A stretch of 64,000 nt of DNA, from positions 51,227,850-51,291,849 of the forward strand of contig NW_024041150.1 of the NCBI RefSeq assembly GCF_014851395.1. Direction: 5' to 3'. Of this stretch, positions 1-11,465 are shown piece after piece. The position numbers were made by a program, and so were the translations under genes. Under the pieces are notes generated by a model, which worked only from the letters and a program-made list of their open reading frames with translations, was not told where the DNA came from and searched no databases. The DNA comes from Micropterus salmoides. Taxonomy: Eukaryota; Chordata; Actinopteri; Centrarchiformes; Centrarchidae. Each line of letters starts with the position of its first letter. Position 1 is the stretch's first letter.

Positions 1-110
1 TACAATGCTAAGAAGAGTGTTGTCATGGTATGTGGTACAAAGGGGATAAGGATCTCAACTTTCCAGATTTTTATCTAATCATTTATTTGACAGGGACAGT
101 GTACATTAAT
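1..110 (+). mobile_element. LINE reverse-transcriptase fragment (late palm region)
   Basis: Read on the plus strand, the first bases translate to YNAKKSVVMVCGTKG, which resembles the stretch after the FADD box of fish LINE reverse transcriptases. The frame then breaks. The same sequence at 50,720 is preceded there by more of the same domain. The fragment is dead. The clade was not assigned. Confidence 0.5.
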
Positions 111-112
111 TA

Positions 113-430
113 ACATTGCTGCAAATGCACCAGAATTGGCCAAAATTAGCATTTTCCGTGGAGTGTTGAGTTCTGAAACCAAATTGCATTGAATGAAGGG
201 AAATGTAGTTGTATTCAAATGTGTTATTATTTGTTGGGAAATGAGTTTCTCTGTGACTTTTGACACTGTAGGTATGATGCTTATAGGTCTGTAATTGTCC
301 ACTGAGAAAACTGGAACAACAGCAGTTGACTTCCACACACTTGGAAATACTGCCTCAATAATGGAGAGAGTGACAATTTTGGTTACTGGTGTTAATAATG
401 TGGAACTGGGTTCTTTCAGCATGCACAAAT
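113..430 (-). mobile_element. LINE reverse-transcriptase fragment (early finger/palm region), inverted
   Basis: On the minus strand this encodes NYRPISIIPTVSKVTEK followed by degraded versions of the FGFR..HST block, which are conserved early motifs of LINE reverse transcriptases. It lies head to head with the later domain at 1-110, so one LINE copy has been internally inverted. The paralogue is at 50,752-50,995. Confidence 0.65.
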
Positions 431-719
431 CTATGCCAAATATGTCTCTAGTTCTGGCAGCTTTTAGTGTTCTTATTGTCTGTAAGACTTGACTGTGGCT
501 AGATTGAAAATTGGCTCTGAATTATTTATCTGACAAACATTTAGATTGGCCGGGGCTGCGTAACTAGTTAGCATGCCGGAGTCTCGTTCGTTATCGGAAT
601 CTGTCAGCTCAAGTGCTAAATACTTGTAATCAAACAAAATACCTGGGGCACTTCTTCACATATCAAATGGCTGTGTTCAGACTGGCGCGCATCGATATTG
701 ACTGCCAGCTACTGACTAT

Positions 720-990
720 ACAGAGTGCAAGCCTCCAGCTGCATTCTAACATTAACTTAGCTCTCCTTATTTGCTAGGCCCCTTGCATGCTGGCTATAAC
801 TTTTTAAGCTGGGTCTCCAACACTGACAGCGTTGTGTTGGACAGATTTGTGCAACGGTGTTCCATGAGTGAAAGTGCTGCGTGAATGCTCTGCGGCGCTC
901 TGCAATCAAATACGATTTTAAATAGGCTTGGGGGGGGGGAATAAACGAAAATCAATCTGTGGCGGTCAGCGTTTATATTGTGGTGAGCCG
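720..990. repeat. Interspersed repeat, copy 1 of 3
   Basis: The core, about 748-925 (from 'aacttagctctccttat' to 'ttttaaataggcttg'), recurs at 51,188-51,382 and, more diverged, at 30,278-30,449. In the third copy it lies inside a longer element that starts near 30,030. A short non-autonomous DNA transposon is likely, but clear terminal inverted repeats were not identified. Confidence 0.55.
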
Positions 991-1705
991 CCACAAATAC
1001 ATGAACTTATGGGAAACACTGGTGATGTACAAGACCAGTCACCTCGTGAATTTGTATATCTGTCTTTTGTTTTTAAAAAGCGCCAGTGTTTAATTCATAT
1101 TTTATTTGTGCTGTTGTATTTTAAGATGTGTTGTGTGTCTATAATGTTGTATGTTTTTCTAATGGAGAGTCTGAAAGTTGAACTGATTTATTCATGTCTG
1201 AAGTAGCATGGGACACTGTGAAAACAACATTCATATACTCTTATTTCTTATGCAGGACAATACAGCGTGTCTCACATTCACTTGTAAACAACATTTAACG
1301 GTGGTTAATAAGGTAATTTGATCATTATTACTGTTGTTCACCTGGTAGAGCAGCTGTAGAATAACAGACTGGAGCATAAAAGTTCACTGTTCTCACCCCC
1401 TGTTATGGCTCCTGTCAAAACTTCCAGGTAATTGTCATGTGATTGAACAAATCTTTGTCTTCTTAATAATGTTATTACAGCTTAAATGTATAAAGTCACA
1501 CTATTACTCAAAATTAGATTTGACAAGATGTATTATAATTGCATTAAAAAATAACTACTTTTTGTTGCAGCATGAATGACTTCCGGTGTTGTGATGGAAA
1601 CAGGTTTACACTGGTGCCATTAGTGTCAGCTGCTTCTGGATAGCTCGCTTCATCGTGACCTCTCACTCACTGTCTTTCTCTCTGTGTGTCTGTCTGTTGA
1701 TGTAG

Positions 1706-2407
1706 AAACGAAGAAGAAGAGAGGCACTCAAACGTCTCTGCTGTCAGCACTGTGGCAAATCCTTCTCAACATCTGGATCTTTAAAGATACATCTGATGCT
1801 TCACACTGGAGAGAAACCGTACAGCTGTGACCAGTGTGGGAAAACTTTCACTCGAGCAGGTCACCTACAAAGGCACCGACGTATTCACACTGGAGAGAAA
1901 CCGTACTGGTGTGAACAATGTGGGAAAGTATTCACTACATCATGTCAGCTAAAAGCACACCTACGTGTTCACACTGGAGAGAAACCGTACAGCTGTGACC
2001 AGTGTGGGAAGGCGTTCCTTACATTATGTCACCTAGAATATCACAAACGTGTTCACACTGGAGAGAAACCGTACTGTTGTGACCAGTGTGGGAAAACTTT
2101 CACTACATCCAGTCACCTACAAAGGCACCGACGTATTCACACTGGAGAGAAACCGTACTGGTGTGAACAATGTGGGAAAGTATTCACTACATCATGTCAC
2201 CTAAAAGCACACCTACGTGTTCACACTGGAGAGAAACCGTACAGCTGTGACCAATGTGTGAAGGCATTCATTACATCAAGTGAACTAAAAATCCACCTAC
2301 GTGTTCACACTGGAGAGAAACCGTACTGGTGTGAACAATGTGGGAAAATGTTTTCTCAGAGCAGTACCCTTAAACGCCACCAACGCACTCATGATGCTTC
2401 GTTGTGA
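1706..2407 (+). CDS. C2H2 zinc-finger protein, terminal exon with 8 fingers (block A, gene 1)
   Basis: Probable sequence-specific DNA-binding nuclear protein. The open frame runs from a splice acceptor (pyrimidine-rich tract ending in tgtag, 1,701-1,705, with an in-frame stop there) to TGA at 2,405-2,407, giving 233 residues. It opens with a basic run, KRRRREALKR, then eight CX2CX12HX3H fingers joined by TGEKPY linkers. The first finger lies before the first ATG of the frame, so ATG 1,796 is not the true start. Helix contact residues (-1,2,3,6) are TGSI, RGHR, TCQA, TCHY, TSHR, TCHA, TSEI and QSTR. No KRAB, SCAN or BTB domain is encoded here. The first exon must lie left of the window. Its duplicate at 51,762 has 12 fingers. 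Confidence 0.88.
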   Translation, partial: KRRRREALKRLCCQHCGKSFSTSGSLKIHLMLHTGEKPYSCDQCGKTFTRAGHLQRHRRIHTGEKPYWCEQCGKVFTTSCQLKAHLRVHTGEKPYSCDQCGKAFLTLCHLEYHKRVHTGEKPYCCDQCGKTFTTSSHLQRHRRIHTGEKPYWCEQCGKVFTTSCHLKAHLRVHTGEKPYSCDQCVKAFITSSELKIHLRVHTGEKPYWCEQCGKMFSQSSTLKRHQRTHDASL

Positions 2408-2451
2408 TCATATTTCAGAGCCAAGTGAGTTGTTGCGTGCTTATCAGAGAC

Positions 2452-2520
2452 AGGGGCGGCTGTGGCTCAGGAGGTAGAGCGGGTTGGCCGTTAATTGGAA
2501 GGTCGGCGGTTCAATCCCTG
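2452..2520 (+). mobile_element. tRNA-derived SINE head fragment
   Basis: A box-A-like sequence (tggctcaggaggtagagc) is followed by a box-B-like sequence (ggttcaatccc), as in the tRNA-derived head of a fish SINE. The tail is missing. It lies just after the zinc-finger stop codon, where block B has different sequence, so it arrived, or the region was rearranged, after the duplication. It is too degenerate for a tRNA gene. Confidence 0.6.
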
Positions 2521-4850
2521 TTTATTTCCAACAAAGAAACAGCATTTTTGGGTTCTGCTACTATAGATAACGTCACAACAATGGTACAACAATAGAGGTT
2601 CAGTTTGCTGAAGAAGGCCATGGGATGTGGTCAAAAGCTCCAACAAAGTGTAGTGTGTAAGGCTTGAGTTTAGACTCATTTATTACAGATGTGTTCCCCA
2701 AAGTCAAGAATGAAGCTCCACGCTGGATGAAATATTGTTTCTGTGAGCTTCATGTTTTCTTGTTATTGTAGTGAAACATATTTAATCTTTATTTTATATC
2801 TGTATTCACTGTTTTTTATTTTCTTTTGCTTATACTTTATTGTGTCAATACATATCATTTACTCATGTCCCTGTTTTTGTTTAGTATAGTATGGTACACA
2901 GTTGTATTTCCTGAAGTATTTGGTAGATGTGTCCTGTTGTGTTTTTGGGGTTTTGGCTCTGGTGCGTCTTTACCGTGCATCTCAAAAAGGGTGGAGGTCT
3001 CCAAGAGTTCTCATGTGGACTTTTTCTCTCAAATAGCTTCTCACTTGCAAATATCAATAGAAGTGATTACTATAGAGACCAAATCTATTAGCTGTATCTT
3101 CTGAAGAGTCCACTCTCTTCATTATATTAAATCTTGTGGGGTCCTGAAAACATCATCAAAATAGTTTGGAGTAAAATCTACTTCCCATGATGTTTCTCTT
3201 AAACATGTCATTTCTTGTTTCTTTAGTTACTTTACATTTTTTCTCCAGATTTTAAATGTGTTAACTGTATATAGAGTAGTTGTGTATTTTGATCTGTTGT
3301 TATTTTCTAATGTGGTTTTGAATCTGTTGAGGTTTGTTCAGACTGAAAGCAAAGCCAATTCTTGTCGAAACAAAGAGCCGCAGATTCGTTAAAGACGGCA
3401 CCAGCTGAGGTGAAGACGTGTCTGCTCAAGTCTGAATGTTTCAGCTTCAAGGAAAAATTCAGCTTTGCCTTTGACAAATGAACAGAGAGACAAGAAAAAA
3501 CAGAAACTGGAGGAAAGAGACTAAAGACGTTTCTGCTGAGTTCTTAGATCAACGTCTGAAGGACTCGGTACGCTTTGTAATGGAAATTTGATATTTTACT
3601 CTGTTTACTGTTTCACCCTGCATGCTCCATTATAATATACAAAGGTCTCACTGTGTGGTATTTGATATTTTATCATGTTTCAGCTAGGTGAAGCTTCCCA
3701 TGGGAAAGATGCTCGTTTTCTTATCTGACTGACCTTGATAGGCCTTCGACTCAGGACAGCTGGTCCCGACTCCCTCGATCTTCTGAGTAATATAAAGTCA
3801 CCTGCTCCTTCACTGGCTTTTTGTCTTTGTTTGGCACTCTGTATGTTTGTCTGACCCTTTGCAAAGAATAAAACCCTTAAAAGACGTCTGGATTAGAATC
3901 TTTATTTCAGAAGACTCCTAAAGGACATATTTCCATTACAGCTTCAAACGAATTAGATCCTAGATGCCTCTGGGTTTTACTGCTGTGGTTTGATCCAGTG
4001 AGGAGAAGAGGCACTGAATAAACGGGGACTACAAAACCACTACAGACCACATTTGTGTTCAGTGTGAACAAACCTTCGTTATTGTGAAAGTCTGACTGAA
4101 TCAAATATTATTGTCTTCATTATCTGACTCCATTTTAACAGCTGTTTGCTTTCTGTTCTGTCATAAATGTGTTGCTTTCTGTTTAACTTGCATCCTGCCA
4201 GGGTTGGTGCTGTAATAATCTGAGCAGGAGACTTGAGACTCGAGTCCTTTTCAATATTCTCATTAAATTAGTCGACTCAAAGAGAAGCTTTGACTCATCA
4301 TTTGAAACTGGACGTTCAATGAACTGTTTCCACTCAACAATATTTTTTCTGTTATTGATTGAAGCACAGACCATTTACCTGTTTTACATTTGATGATGAC
4401 CCCGCCGACCCAGGCTGAGGGATTGGATGATGTTCATGATGACCTCTCACCGCTGTCACCACAGACGTCACTTCCGAGCTGATCAGAAATCAAAGAGAGA
4501 AAAGTTGTGTTTTCAAAGGAGCATGATGAAAGTGAAACGTCCTGTTTTGATCCTGCAGTCACAAACCTTTAACTTCTACTTCAGATTCTGATGTCGTCTG
4601 TGCAGCAGCACCAAAACAAGCGGTGGAAGCTGAATTACAAAGGTGGAAAACCTCTTTATCGTCTTCTCACTCTCACATTCCTTATTAAATATCATGTTTT
4701 CTAATGAACTGCGTCACTTGTGGAAAACAAAAGCCCACTCTTTGTCCTCTGAGTCTGTTTGGGGTCAAAAGAAACCTCCAGACTTTCACTCTCAGTCCTT
4801 CAGAGTCTAACAGCTTCCAGAGGTTTTGTTGAAGAGTCAGACTGTGTTTG

Positions 4851-4866
4851 AGCGCCACCTGCTGCT
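4851..4866 (-). promoter_or_regulatory. CTCF-like motif
   Basis: The minus strand reads AGCAGCAGGTGGCGCT, close to the core CTCF consensus. The same motif is kept at 55,973-55,988 in block B. Motif match only, with no evidence of binding. Confidence 0.35.
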
Positions 4867-5423
4867 CATTAAGCAGACAGACCAATAAAGATGAAGAATA
4901 AAGAGAACAGAGTGCTGCTGTTCCTCCATCTTCTGCTCTTTCCTTCATTGTTTTACTCTCTCTGGATGTGCTGTGCTCTGACAGGAAATCACTGACGTTT
5001 AGTGGCTGAACGAGCAGCTTTGATTTGTTATTGAACTTTCTAATGTGTCTGTTAGCTCACATGTCTTTGACCTTTACACCTCAGCTCATGTCAGCGTTGA
5101 TGTTTCCTCCCTTACTGTAACGTACAGAAGCTGATGTGCTTCCTGCAGTAGTTTGGTTGTATCTGCTGTAAGCTGCAGTTAATAATTAGATCTGTTCTGG
5201 CTCTATTATTACTGAGGGATTCTCTGTTGTTTGACCCTTATGGCCCAGAAAAGGTAAGAATTAACAAAATAAAAGCTCCTGTGGTGAGTCAACATTTTTA
5301 AGGTACTGAGATACTTTTTATACCAAAATTAAGATAAAATTATGACAGTAAGTTACTTCTTATCTCATCATTATGACTCAGTGAGTCAAAAGTTTAATGT
5401 CAGAACTCATTATATCTCAGTTT

Positions 5424-5442
5424 CCCCAGGAGGGGGCGCAGT
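5424..5442 (+). promoter_or_regulatory. CTCF-like motif
   Basis: The plus strand reads CCCCAGGAGGGGGCGCAGT, close to the CTCF core. It is kept at 56,544-56,562 in block B. It lies about 570 bp from the motif at 4,851 and points away from it. Confidence 0.35.
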
Positions 5443-6430
5443 CTGACTGTGAGAGTTCATTGTTCACAAGATTCAAGTTGTGGTGCTAAAATTATAATGA
5501 ATTAATAGTTTATAATTTATATTAAGAGCAGAGCAGCACATAACAACCAGTCACAAAGATATTTCTTAATTTGGGAAAATACGCTCAGTGTAACATCATG
5601 TATTTATCACAGAATGTATTTAGTATGGACGCTCCACCAGCCGACATTTTAATATTTTATTTATGTTTCCTTATTTCTTTGAGATGACATGTGAGACTAA
5701 GTTGATGTTTATTTCTAATCTTTGTTTTTCTTTCAGATTCAACAGCCCACGTGTGTTTTTTTCATCCCCCTATATGTTCATAAATGCAACCTTTTAGAGA
5801 AGATAAACTTTGTTCAGAGGACTGAAGTCTCCTGGCTTGTTCCACGCGTTCTGATCGGTGCCCACGATGATAGTGAACTCTTCATTTTGAACCTACTTTA
5901 CAGACGGAGCTGTACGAGGTCTTTGGGAAGTGCAGATTACTGATTTATAGGATGCAGTCTGAAACAGCAAGAACCAAATATGAAGGGTTCAAATGCAAGA
6001 AAGTTCAAAGAAAGTAGTGTTTAGAGATGAAACGCTCAGTGAAAGAATTTAGTTACTGGGGAAAAAGACTAACTGGAGCATGTTGTTAAACAGTTACAAC
6101 AGACAGTACTGTAGTATGTCCACACTGTGGACTGCAGCGAGTGTGTCGAGTGTGTTCACGTCTATATCAGCGTGTGAATGTAACAACAGATGATGACCTG
6201 ATTGTTTTCCAGCTCTGTGTCACTCTTCTCAGTGACTCTTTGTTACAGTTTTAGCAGTTTTAAGGCCTCTCGAGTGATTAAGGGTAAAAGCCATTATCAC
6301 TATTTTTTTCCTAATTAGTCACAAAAGATGCTCAAACAACCTGTAAAACATCTGAGACAAGAAAACACAACTTCTGCCTGAAATCAAGCAGCTGCTGTTT
6401 GAAAGTTACCTTAGCAACAGTAACCAAACA

Positions 6431-6438
6431 TCGCGAGA
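6431..6438. promoter_or_regulatory. TCGCGAGA promoter motif of a zinc-finger gene
   Basis: This near-palindrome is the core of the TCTCGCGAGA element found in many vertebrate CpG-island promoters. It lies about 110 bp before the ATG at 6,543. The surrounding block (catcgcgagaacac, then gggatcccgcagcgctcctg) is repeated before the homologous first exon at 47,486, with the motif at 47,361-47,368. Conservation between two otherwise diverged loci supports a shared promoter. Confidence 0.55.
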
Positions 6439-6542
6439 ACACGGCGCTCCACGGGATCCCGCAGCGCTCCTGTGCTTTGACAGCGCAGACAGTCCGAGAG
6501 GAGACCTGCTGGATCTGAGACCAGGACCACTACAAGAGCGGA

Positions 6543-6575
6543 ATGGAGGGGGACAACCAGAATCCCGAGGTTCAG
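6543..6575 (+). CDS. Probable first coding exon of zinc-finger gene 2 (block A)
   Basis: ATG in a good context (G at -3, G at +4) opens an 11-codon exon, MEGDNQNPEVQ, ending exactly at a donor, CAG|GTCAGT. The phase is 0, matching the phase-0 acceptor of the terminal exon at 12,562. A homologous exon (23 codons, same ...VQ|GTCAGT ending) is at 47,486. Joined, the product would be 168 residues. Unspliced, the frame reads through the donor and stops near 6,671. The first intron would be about 6 kb and carries the Harbinger-like and LINE insertions. The pairing is inferred from phase and order. There is no transcript evidence. Confidence 0.5.
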
Positions 6576-6736
6576 GTCAGTGTTCATGACTTCATCGCTA
6601 CAAACGGAGGTTCTTCAGTCTCGGAACCAGGCGCGTGCTCAGACACTGGGCCTGAAAACGGGGCTAAATAAGGCGACTTCTATCAGCTACATCTGCTGGT
6701 TGGTTCAAATTCATCACAAGCTGAGTGAGGCTCGTT

Positions 6737-6790
6737 CAAGCCAGCAGCCAGCAGCCAGCAGCCAGCAGCCAGCAGCCAGCAGCCAGCAGC
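6737..6790 (+). repeat. CCAGCAG microsatellite
   Basis: About seven copies of a 7-bp unit, CCAGCAG. In block B the same place has become part of a long inverted repeat built from related CAGC/CCGGC units (57,355-57,564), so this repeat is a plausible seed for that rearrangement. Confidence 0.85.
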
Positions 6791-7784
6791 CTTTCTGGTC
6801 GGAGCCTGCGGCGGGTTTTACTGTTGCTAGGCAGCCGCAGGACCAGCCGTTATGTAGCGGTTAGTAAAGGACCAGATGTGGAGCTTTTTATTTAAAGAGA
6901 TATAACCGGACAGGCGGAGGGCGCTTTCTCTGGCTGTGACTGAGGGGGAGACAGGAAAACACAGGAGCTCCGTGTGTTACATGTTGGAGGTGTGGAGGCT
7001 GAAGAGCCGCTCGCTGCGCTTCTGCTTTGTTTTAAGTTTAAACTAAATCGACGCTGACTTCCTCCACGTTTCGGATTTTGTGGTCTGAAACACAGAGATC
7101 TGTTATTGTGCAGCTGATGCAGAGTCAAACTTCACCATTTCCACCTGATCACATCAAATATTTGCTTCGTTGATTTGTAGCAGTCATGATCTGAATGAGT
7201 CTGCGTCTTTATATTTAGGGGAGATCGGGGATGGTTGTAACGTTTTTGACATTTCTGTCTGTATCAGAGAAATCTCTTTTAAGCCGGCGTGTTCAAAATG
7301 TGACTGAAACTAGTTACACGTGTTTGCTATTAAATTGTGTAGCTGTTATTTCTGCAACACAGACAGAAAGTCTCAAACAAAGAGTAAAACTTTACACTTT
7401 ACCAGGCCAGGCATGGACAACAGATTATATTGTTACCATCAGGCCTCATTAACAGGTTCCACTAAATGTATGAAATGCTTAGCTGTAATATTTTGTCTTG
7501 GCTTGTTTTGTCAGTGGTTGTCGATGCTCATCGTTTAAAAACGCCTCCGTAATCTTCCACCCAGACTAAAAGGTAACATCTGAGTTTTCATACTAATACA
7601 TTTTATTACAAGCTAAAGTAAATACGCTGTGCTTATAATATAATGCAAATTATTGTCAAAATTAATAAATAAACTGTAATATCCCATTAAAATCAATATG
7701 AAAAGCTAATAAAATATAAGCTATAATTGCATTCTGATGTCGGGACTGTTTTTAAGTAATAAACAACTATCTTTGAAGAGCAGG

Positions 7785-8650
7785 GGTCGTATTACAGAAA
7801 CTTCCTAACCGGCAGATCCTATCCTAACTGCTTGGTTACCATGGTAATAAGGGTTAGGAACTGAATTATGAAAAAAGCCATTACAGATTAACAGTTCCTA
7901 AGTTAATGTTCCTTTCCTAACTTTAGATAAGAAAAGTGTATTATAGAAGCATCCTAACTTTGTAAAATCTTAAATAAACGCTCCTAACCTGTTGAAAACA
8001 ATCACCTTTTTCTAGAAAAAACGCCTAAAATAACGCACCACAAATGAATCAGGAATAACTCCTCGACCATTTGGCCTAGAGGCATAATTCTGGTCTCCTT
8101 TGAAAAGTCAGAAGCTAAGGAATAGAAATCCATTGTATATTAATATATTTATTTTACTATTACAGACTACATGGATATTACATCAATCGATCCGGCTTGA
8201 GCAGACCTTTCATTTGGTACCCTTTACTGAGAAGAGTAGCCTTACGGGTTTCTGCCGGGGTCGGTGAGGGGGGAGCGACCAGCGGCTTTTCTCTGCTCTT
8301 TGGACACAACAGCTGCCTGTGTCTTCGTATCACTGTAAATGGACTTATTTTCTTTTTAGCAGCATCAACGCTCCGCTGGATGCCGGATATGCGGCGGTGA
8401 CTGGGTCCGTTATTTTAGCCTCCTCTCTATCTGTAATCTCCCGAGTTAAGCATTATGTGGATTTGGATTTCTTGACGGGGGTTACAAACACCTCTAAGTC
8501 ATCTGACTTGAAGTTCAGTGATAGTTGTTGTTTCTGCTCCATTTTCAATCAGTATCATTTCTTTAAAAAACTACCAAAAACAGCGATTAAAAGACGTTTA
8601 GCTCGGCAAAATCAGAAAAGTGGCTTCGGTTGCTAGGTAACAGACCTAAA
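7785..8650 (-). mobile_element. PIF/Harbinger-like relic with Myb/SANT-like ORF remnant (block A)
   Basis: On the minus strand, about 8,560-8,370 encodes MEQKQQLSLNFKSDDLEVFV and, after a frame break, TREITDREEAKITD. This resembles the N-terminal Myb/SANT-like DNA-binding protein that accompanies Harbinger transposons. Frame breaks and stops are present. The lower end starts near 'caggggtcgtattacagaaa'. The copy at 58,520-59,390 is nearly identical, so insertion predates the duplication. The element class is inferred from the Myb-like protein. The transposase and both terminal repeats were not identified. Confidence 0.45.
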
Positions 8651-9249
8651 AGTTGTTAACCGATGTTGCATTGAGTATCTAGAATTTCTATCATTTACTG
8701 TAGAGTGCATATTATTGTCAAACCAGTAAATTTAAATGAAGCTAAATTAAAATACACACAGTAGTCAGCCCGACCTACATATTGATAACATTGCTGGCTG
8801 CTCTGCTGTCACAGGAAGGATCGAGCGTCATCGGCTCATCACGAATTTGTAAAAGTCACCAAGACGACCTTCAAATATAACAGCTGTGTTGGTAAACGTG
8901 TGTGTGGTTATTACTCTGTACATTGTATCACAGGCCTGTTATGTGGACACGGGTTGTAATATGGACTATTAATAATGTTATTTCTTGCCTCCCTTGTTCT
9001 TCTTTGCCTTTGAGGGTTAATGACGACTCACTGAGCTTCCACCTGGTAGCATTTTTGCTTTTCCGCTAAGGCGGGATTTATTTGCTATGAGAAAATTTAA
9101 GTTAAGTGGATGAACTTTTGGGACTGATGGGACCTTGGGAGTTTTGGGGTTAAATTGGGTGAATTGTTTGATGGATGTGCCGCAGCGCGGTCGAGCCTCC
9201 TGGCTTTTGTTTCCTGTGTGCCGTGGTATAATTTGAATTGCCCTTATCA

Positions 9250-11465
9250 GAATTAGAATCACATATGAGGACTTTGCCTTAATTGGTGCTTACAGTACAC
9301 TTGGACATGAATAGAAATATAAATATATGAAAAGTAAGGAGATCAAAAATTACTATAATACAATGCTGGAAAGTATGTGCAACAATTCACAACATGAGCA
9401 TAAAGCACAGTTGAGGGTTGTTGTAAAGTGTGTCAGGAATGTTTATGTGTGTGTGTGTTTGGGGAGGGAGGCATGAGAGTCACTGACAGTGGGGACCTGG
9501 ACCTTGATGAGGGCCATCGGGAAGAAGCTGTTCTCGTGGCCAGAGGTTTTGGTCCTGATGGACCGCAGCCTCCTGCCTGAGGAGAGTGTCTGAAACAGTT
9601 TGTGTCCGGGGTGGGAGGAGTCAGCTGCAGTCTTTCCTGCACGCCTCAGAGTGCTGGAGGCGTACAGGTCCTGAAGAGAAGGAAGATTGCAGCCAATCAC
9701 CTTCTCTTCAGAGCGGATGATGCGCTGCAGCCTGCCCTTGTCCCTGGCAGTGGTAGCAGCGTACCAGATGGTGATGGAGGAGGTGAGGATGGACTCAATG
9801 ATGGCGGTGTAGAAGTGCACCATCATTGTCTTTGGCGGACTGAACTTCTTTAGTTGCCGCAGGAAGTACATCTATTGCTGGGCCTTCTTGGTGATGGAGG
9901 TGATGTTTAGGTCCCGCTTGAGGTCCTGGGAGATGATGGTGCCCAGGAAGGGGAAGGAGTCCACAGTGGTGACTGCGGAGTCACGCAGGATGATGGGGCT
10001 GGGCTCTTCCTGAAGTCCACGACCATCTCCACTGTCTTCAGAGCGTTGAGCTCCAGACTGTTCTGGCTGTACCAGGTCACCAGATGAACGATCTCCCACC
10101 TGTAGGCGGACTCGTCCCCACAATGAGGGTGGTGTCATCCGCAAACTTCAGGAGCTTGACGGACCGGTGACTGGAGGTGCAGCTGTTGGTGTATAGGGAG
10201 AAATGCAGAGGGGAAAGAACGCAGCCCTGAGGGGAACCGGTGCTGATGGTCCTGGAGACATGTTTGTCCAACTTAACATGCTGCTTCCTGTCGATCAGGA
10301 GTGTCTGTGATCCACCTGCAGGTGGAGTCAAACATGCTCACCTGGGAGAGCTTGTCCTGCAGCAGGGCCGGGATGAGGGTGCTGAAAGGTATAGGTTCCT
10401 TGGGAGTTCCTGCTGAAGGTTGTAGTGAAGGGCCATGTTTACTGCATCATCTACAGACCTTTTGGCTCTGTAGGTGAACTGCAGGGGGTCCAGGAGTGGG
10501 TCAGTGATGGATTTTAGGTGGGACAGCACAGGACGCTCAAAGGACTTCATTACCACTGATGTCAGGGTGACGGGTCTGTAGTTGTTTAGCCCTGTGGTCC
10601 TTGGGGACAGGAATGATGGTGGAGGCTTTGAAGCAGGCTGGCACATGGCATGTCTCCAGTGAGGTGTTAAAAATATCAGTAAACAACGGAGACAGCTGAT
10701 AAGGACAGTGCTTTAGGGTGATTGGGGAGTCCGGCCCAGCTGCTTTGCGAGGTTTCTGCCTCCTGAACACTCTGTTGAAATCCGTCTCCAGGATGGTAAG
10801 CGAAAGGGAGGAGGTGGGGGATGAGATAGTGGACTGTGGCTGATCTGGGGTCTGTCCCATTGTCTTTCAAAGCAACAGTAAAACTGGTTCGGCTCGTTGG
10901 CAAGGCGTGAGTCGTTCATTTAGGTTTGTAGCTGGTGATCTGTCTGAAGCCTCTCCAGACAGAAGCAGAGTCATTTTTTGAAAACTGGTGCTGTAGTCTC
11001 TCTGCGTACAGCTGTTTAGCACCGCCTTGCTAAACTTGTGCTTGGACTCCTTAAACCTGGTGCGGTTGCCACCCTGAAAACGCCTCTTCTTTTTCCAAAC
11101 TCAGCTGTCTGAGCTTAGCTGTGAACCAGGGTTTGTCATTGTTATAACTCATCCTCGTGCGTGTTGGTATACAGCTGTCCTCCCAGAAGCTGATGTAGGA
11201 CATCACAGCCTCTGTATTCAGGTTGTTGGTAGCAGTGCTGGAACCATCCCAGTCAGTGGTGTCCAAACACGCCTGGAGGTTCTCTACAGCTTCACTTGTC
11301 CACTGCTTTGATGTCCTCACTACAGGTTTACACAGTTTTAGCTTTTGTCTGTAAGCAGGAATCAAGTGAACCATGGTGTGGTCAGAGTGGCTGTAGCTTT
11401 TCACACAGACATGTTCCAGCTCAACCAACGTTCCCGGCTCAGAGTCCTTTCTGGCTCTGTGATGT
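9250..11465 (-). mobile_element. 5'-truncated LINE with endonuclease end and reverse transcriptase (block A)
   Basis: Reading the minus strand from 11,465 gives the end of an APE endonuclease (SYSHSDHTMVHLIP, containing the SDH motif), a linker, then reverse-transcriptase blocks: LNNYRPVTLTSVVMKSF, a catalytic FADDT box (about 10,140), and the C-terminal SSITIWYAATTARDKGRLQR block. Several frameshifts and an in-frame TAG near 9,872 break it, so it is inactive. Its 3' untranslated part runs to about 9,250. The style is of the fish L2/CR1/Rex1 group, but the clade was not settled. It lies in the presumed first intron of zinc-finger gene 2, opposite to transcription. The copy at 60,000-61,825 has an internal deletion. 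Confidence 0.85.

Larger units (their letters stand above)
2600..6430. other. Gene-free duplicated spacer, block A
   Basis: No supported gene is seen. The sequence is matched almost base for base by about 53,720-57,352. Short open frames occur in both copies (for example 5,722-5,943), but they lack family resemblance and are explained by the recent duplication. The part at about 3,290-3,430 is also found, diverged, at 31,600-31,735. Two CTCF-like motifs are listed separately. Confidence 0.6.

Noticed and set aside
2452..2520. tRNA gene
   Set aside because: Box-A and box-B-like sequences are present, but no cloverleaf fits and the 3' end is missing. A SINE head explains it.
5722..5943. 73-codon frame conserved in both blocks (also 56,843-57,067)
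   Set aside because: The blocks are so similar that shared open frames are expected by descent. No family match, and the 5' ends differ by an indel.
8197..8636. Two plus-strand frames conserved in both blocks
   Set aside because: They are antisense to the Myb/SANT-like remnant of a Harbinger-type relic.
9602..9853. Plus-strand frame inside the LINE
   Set aside because: Shadow of the reverse transcriptase, which reads on the minus strand.
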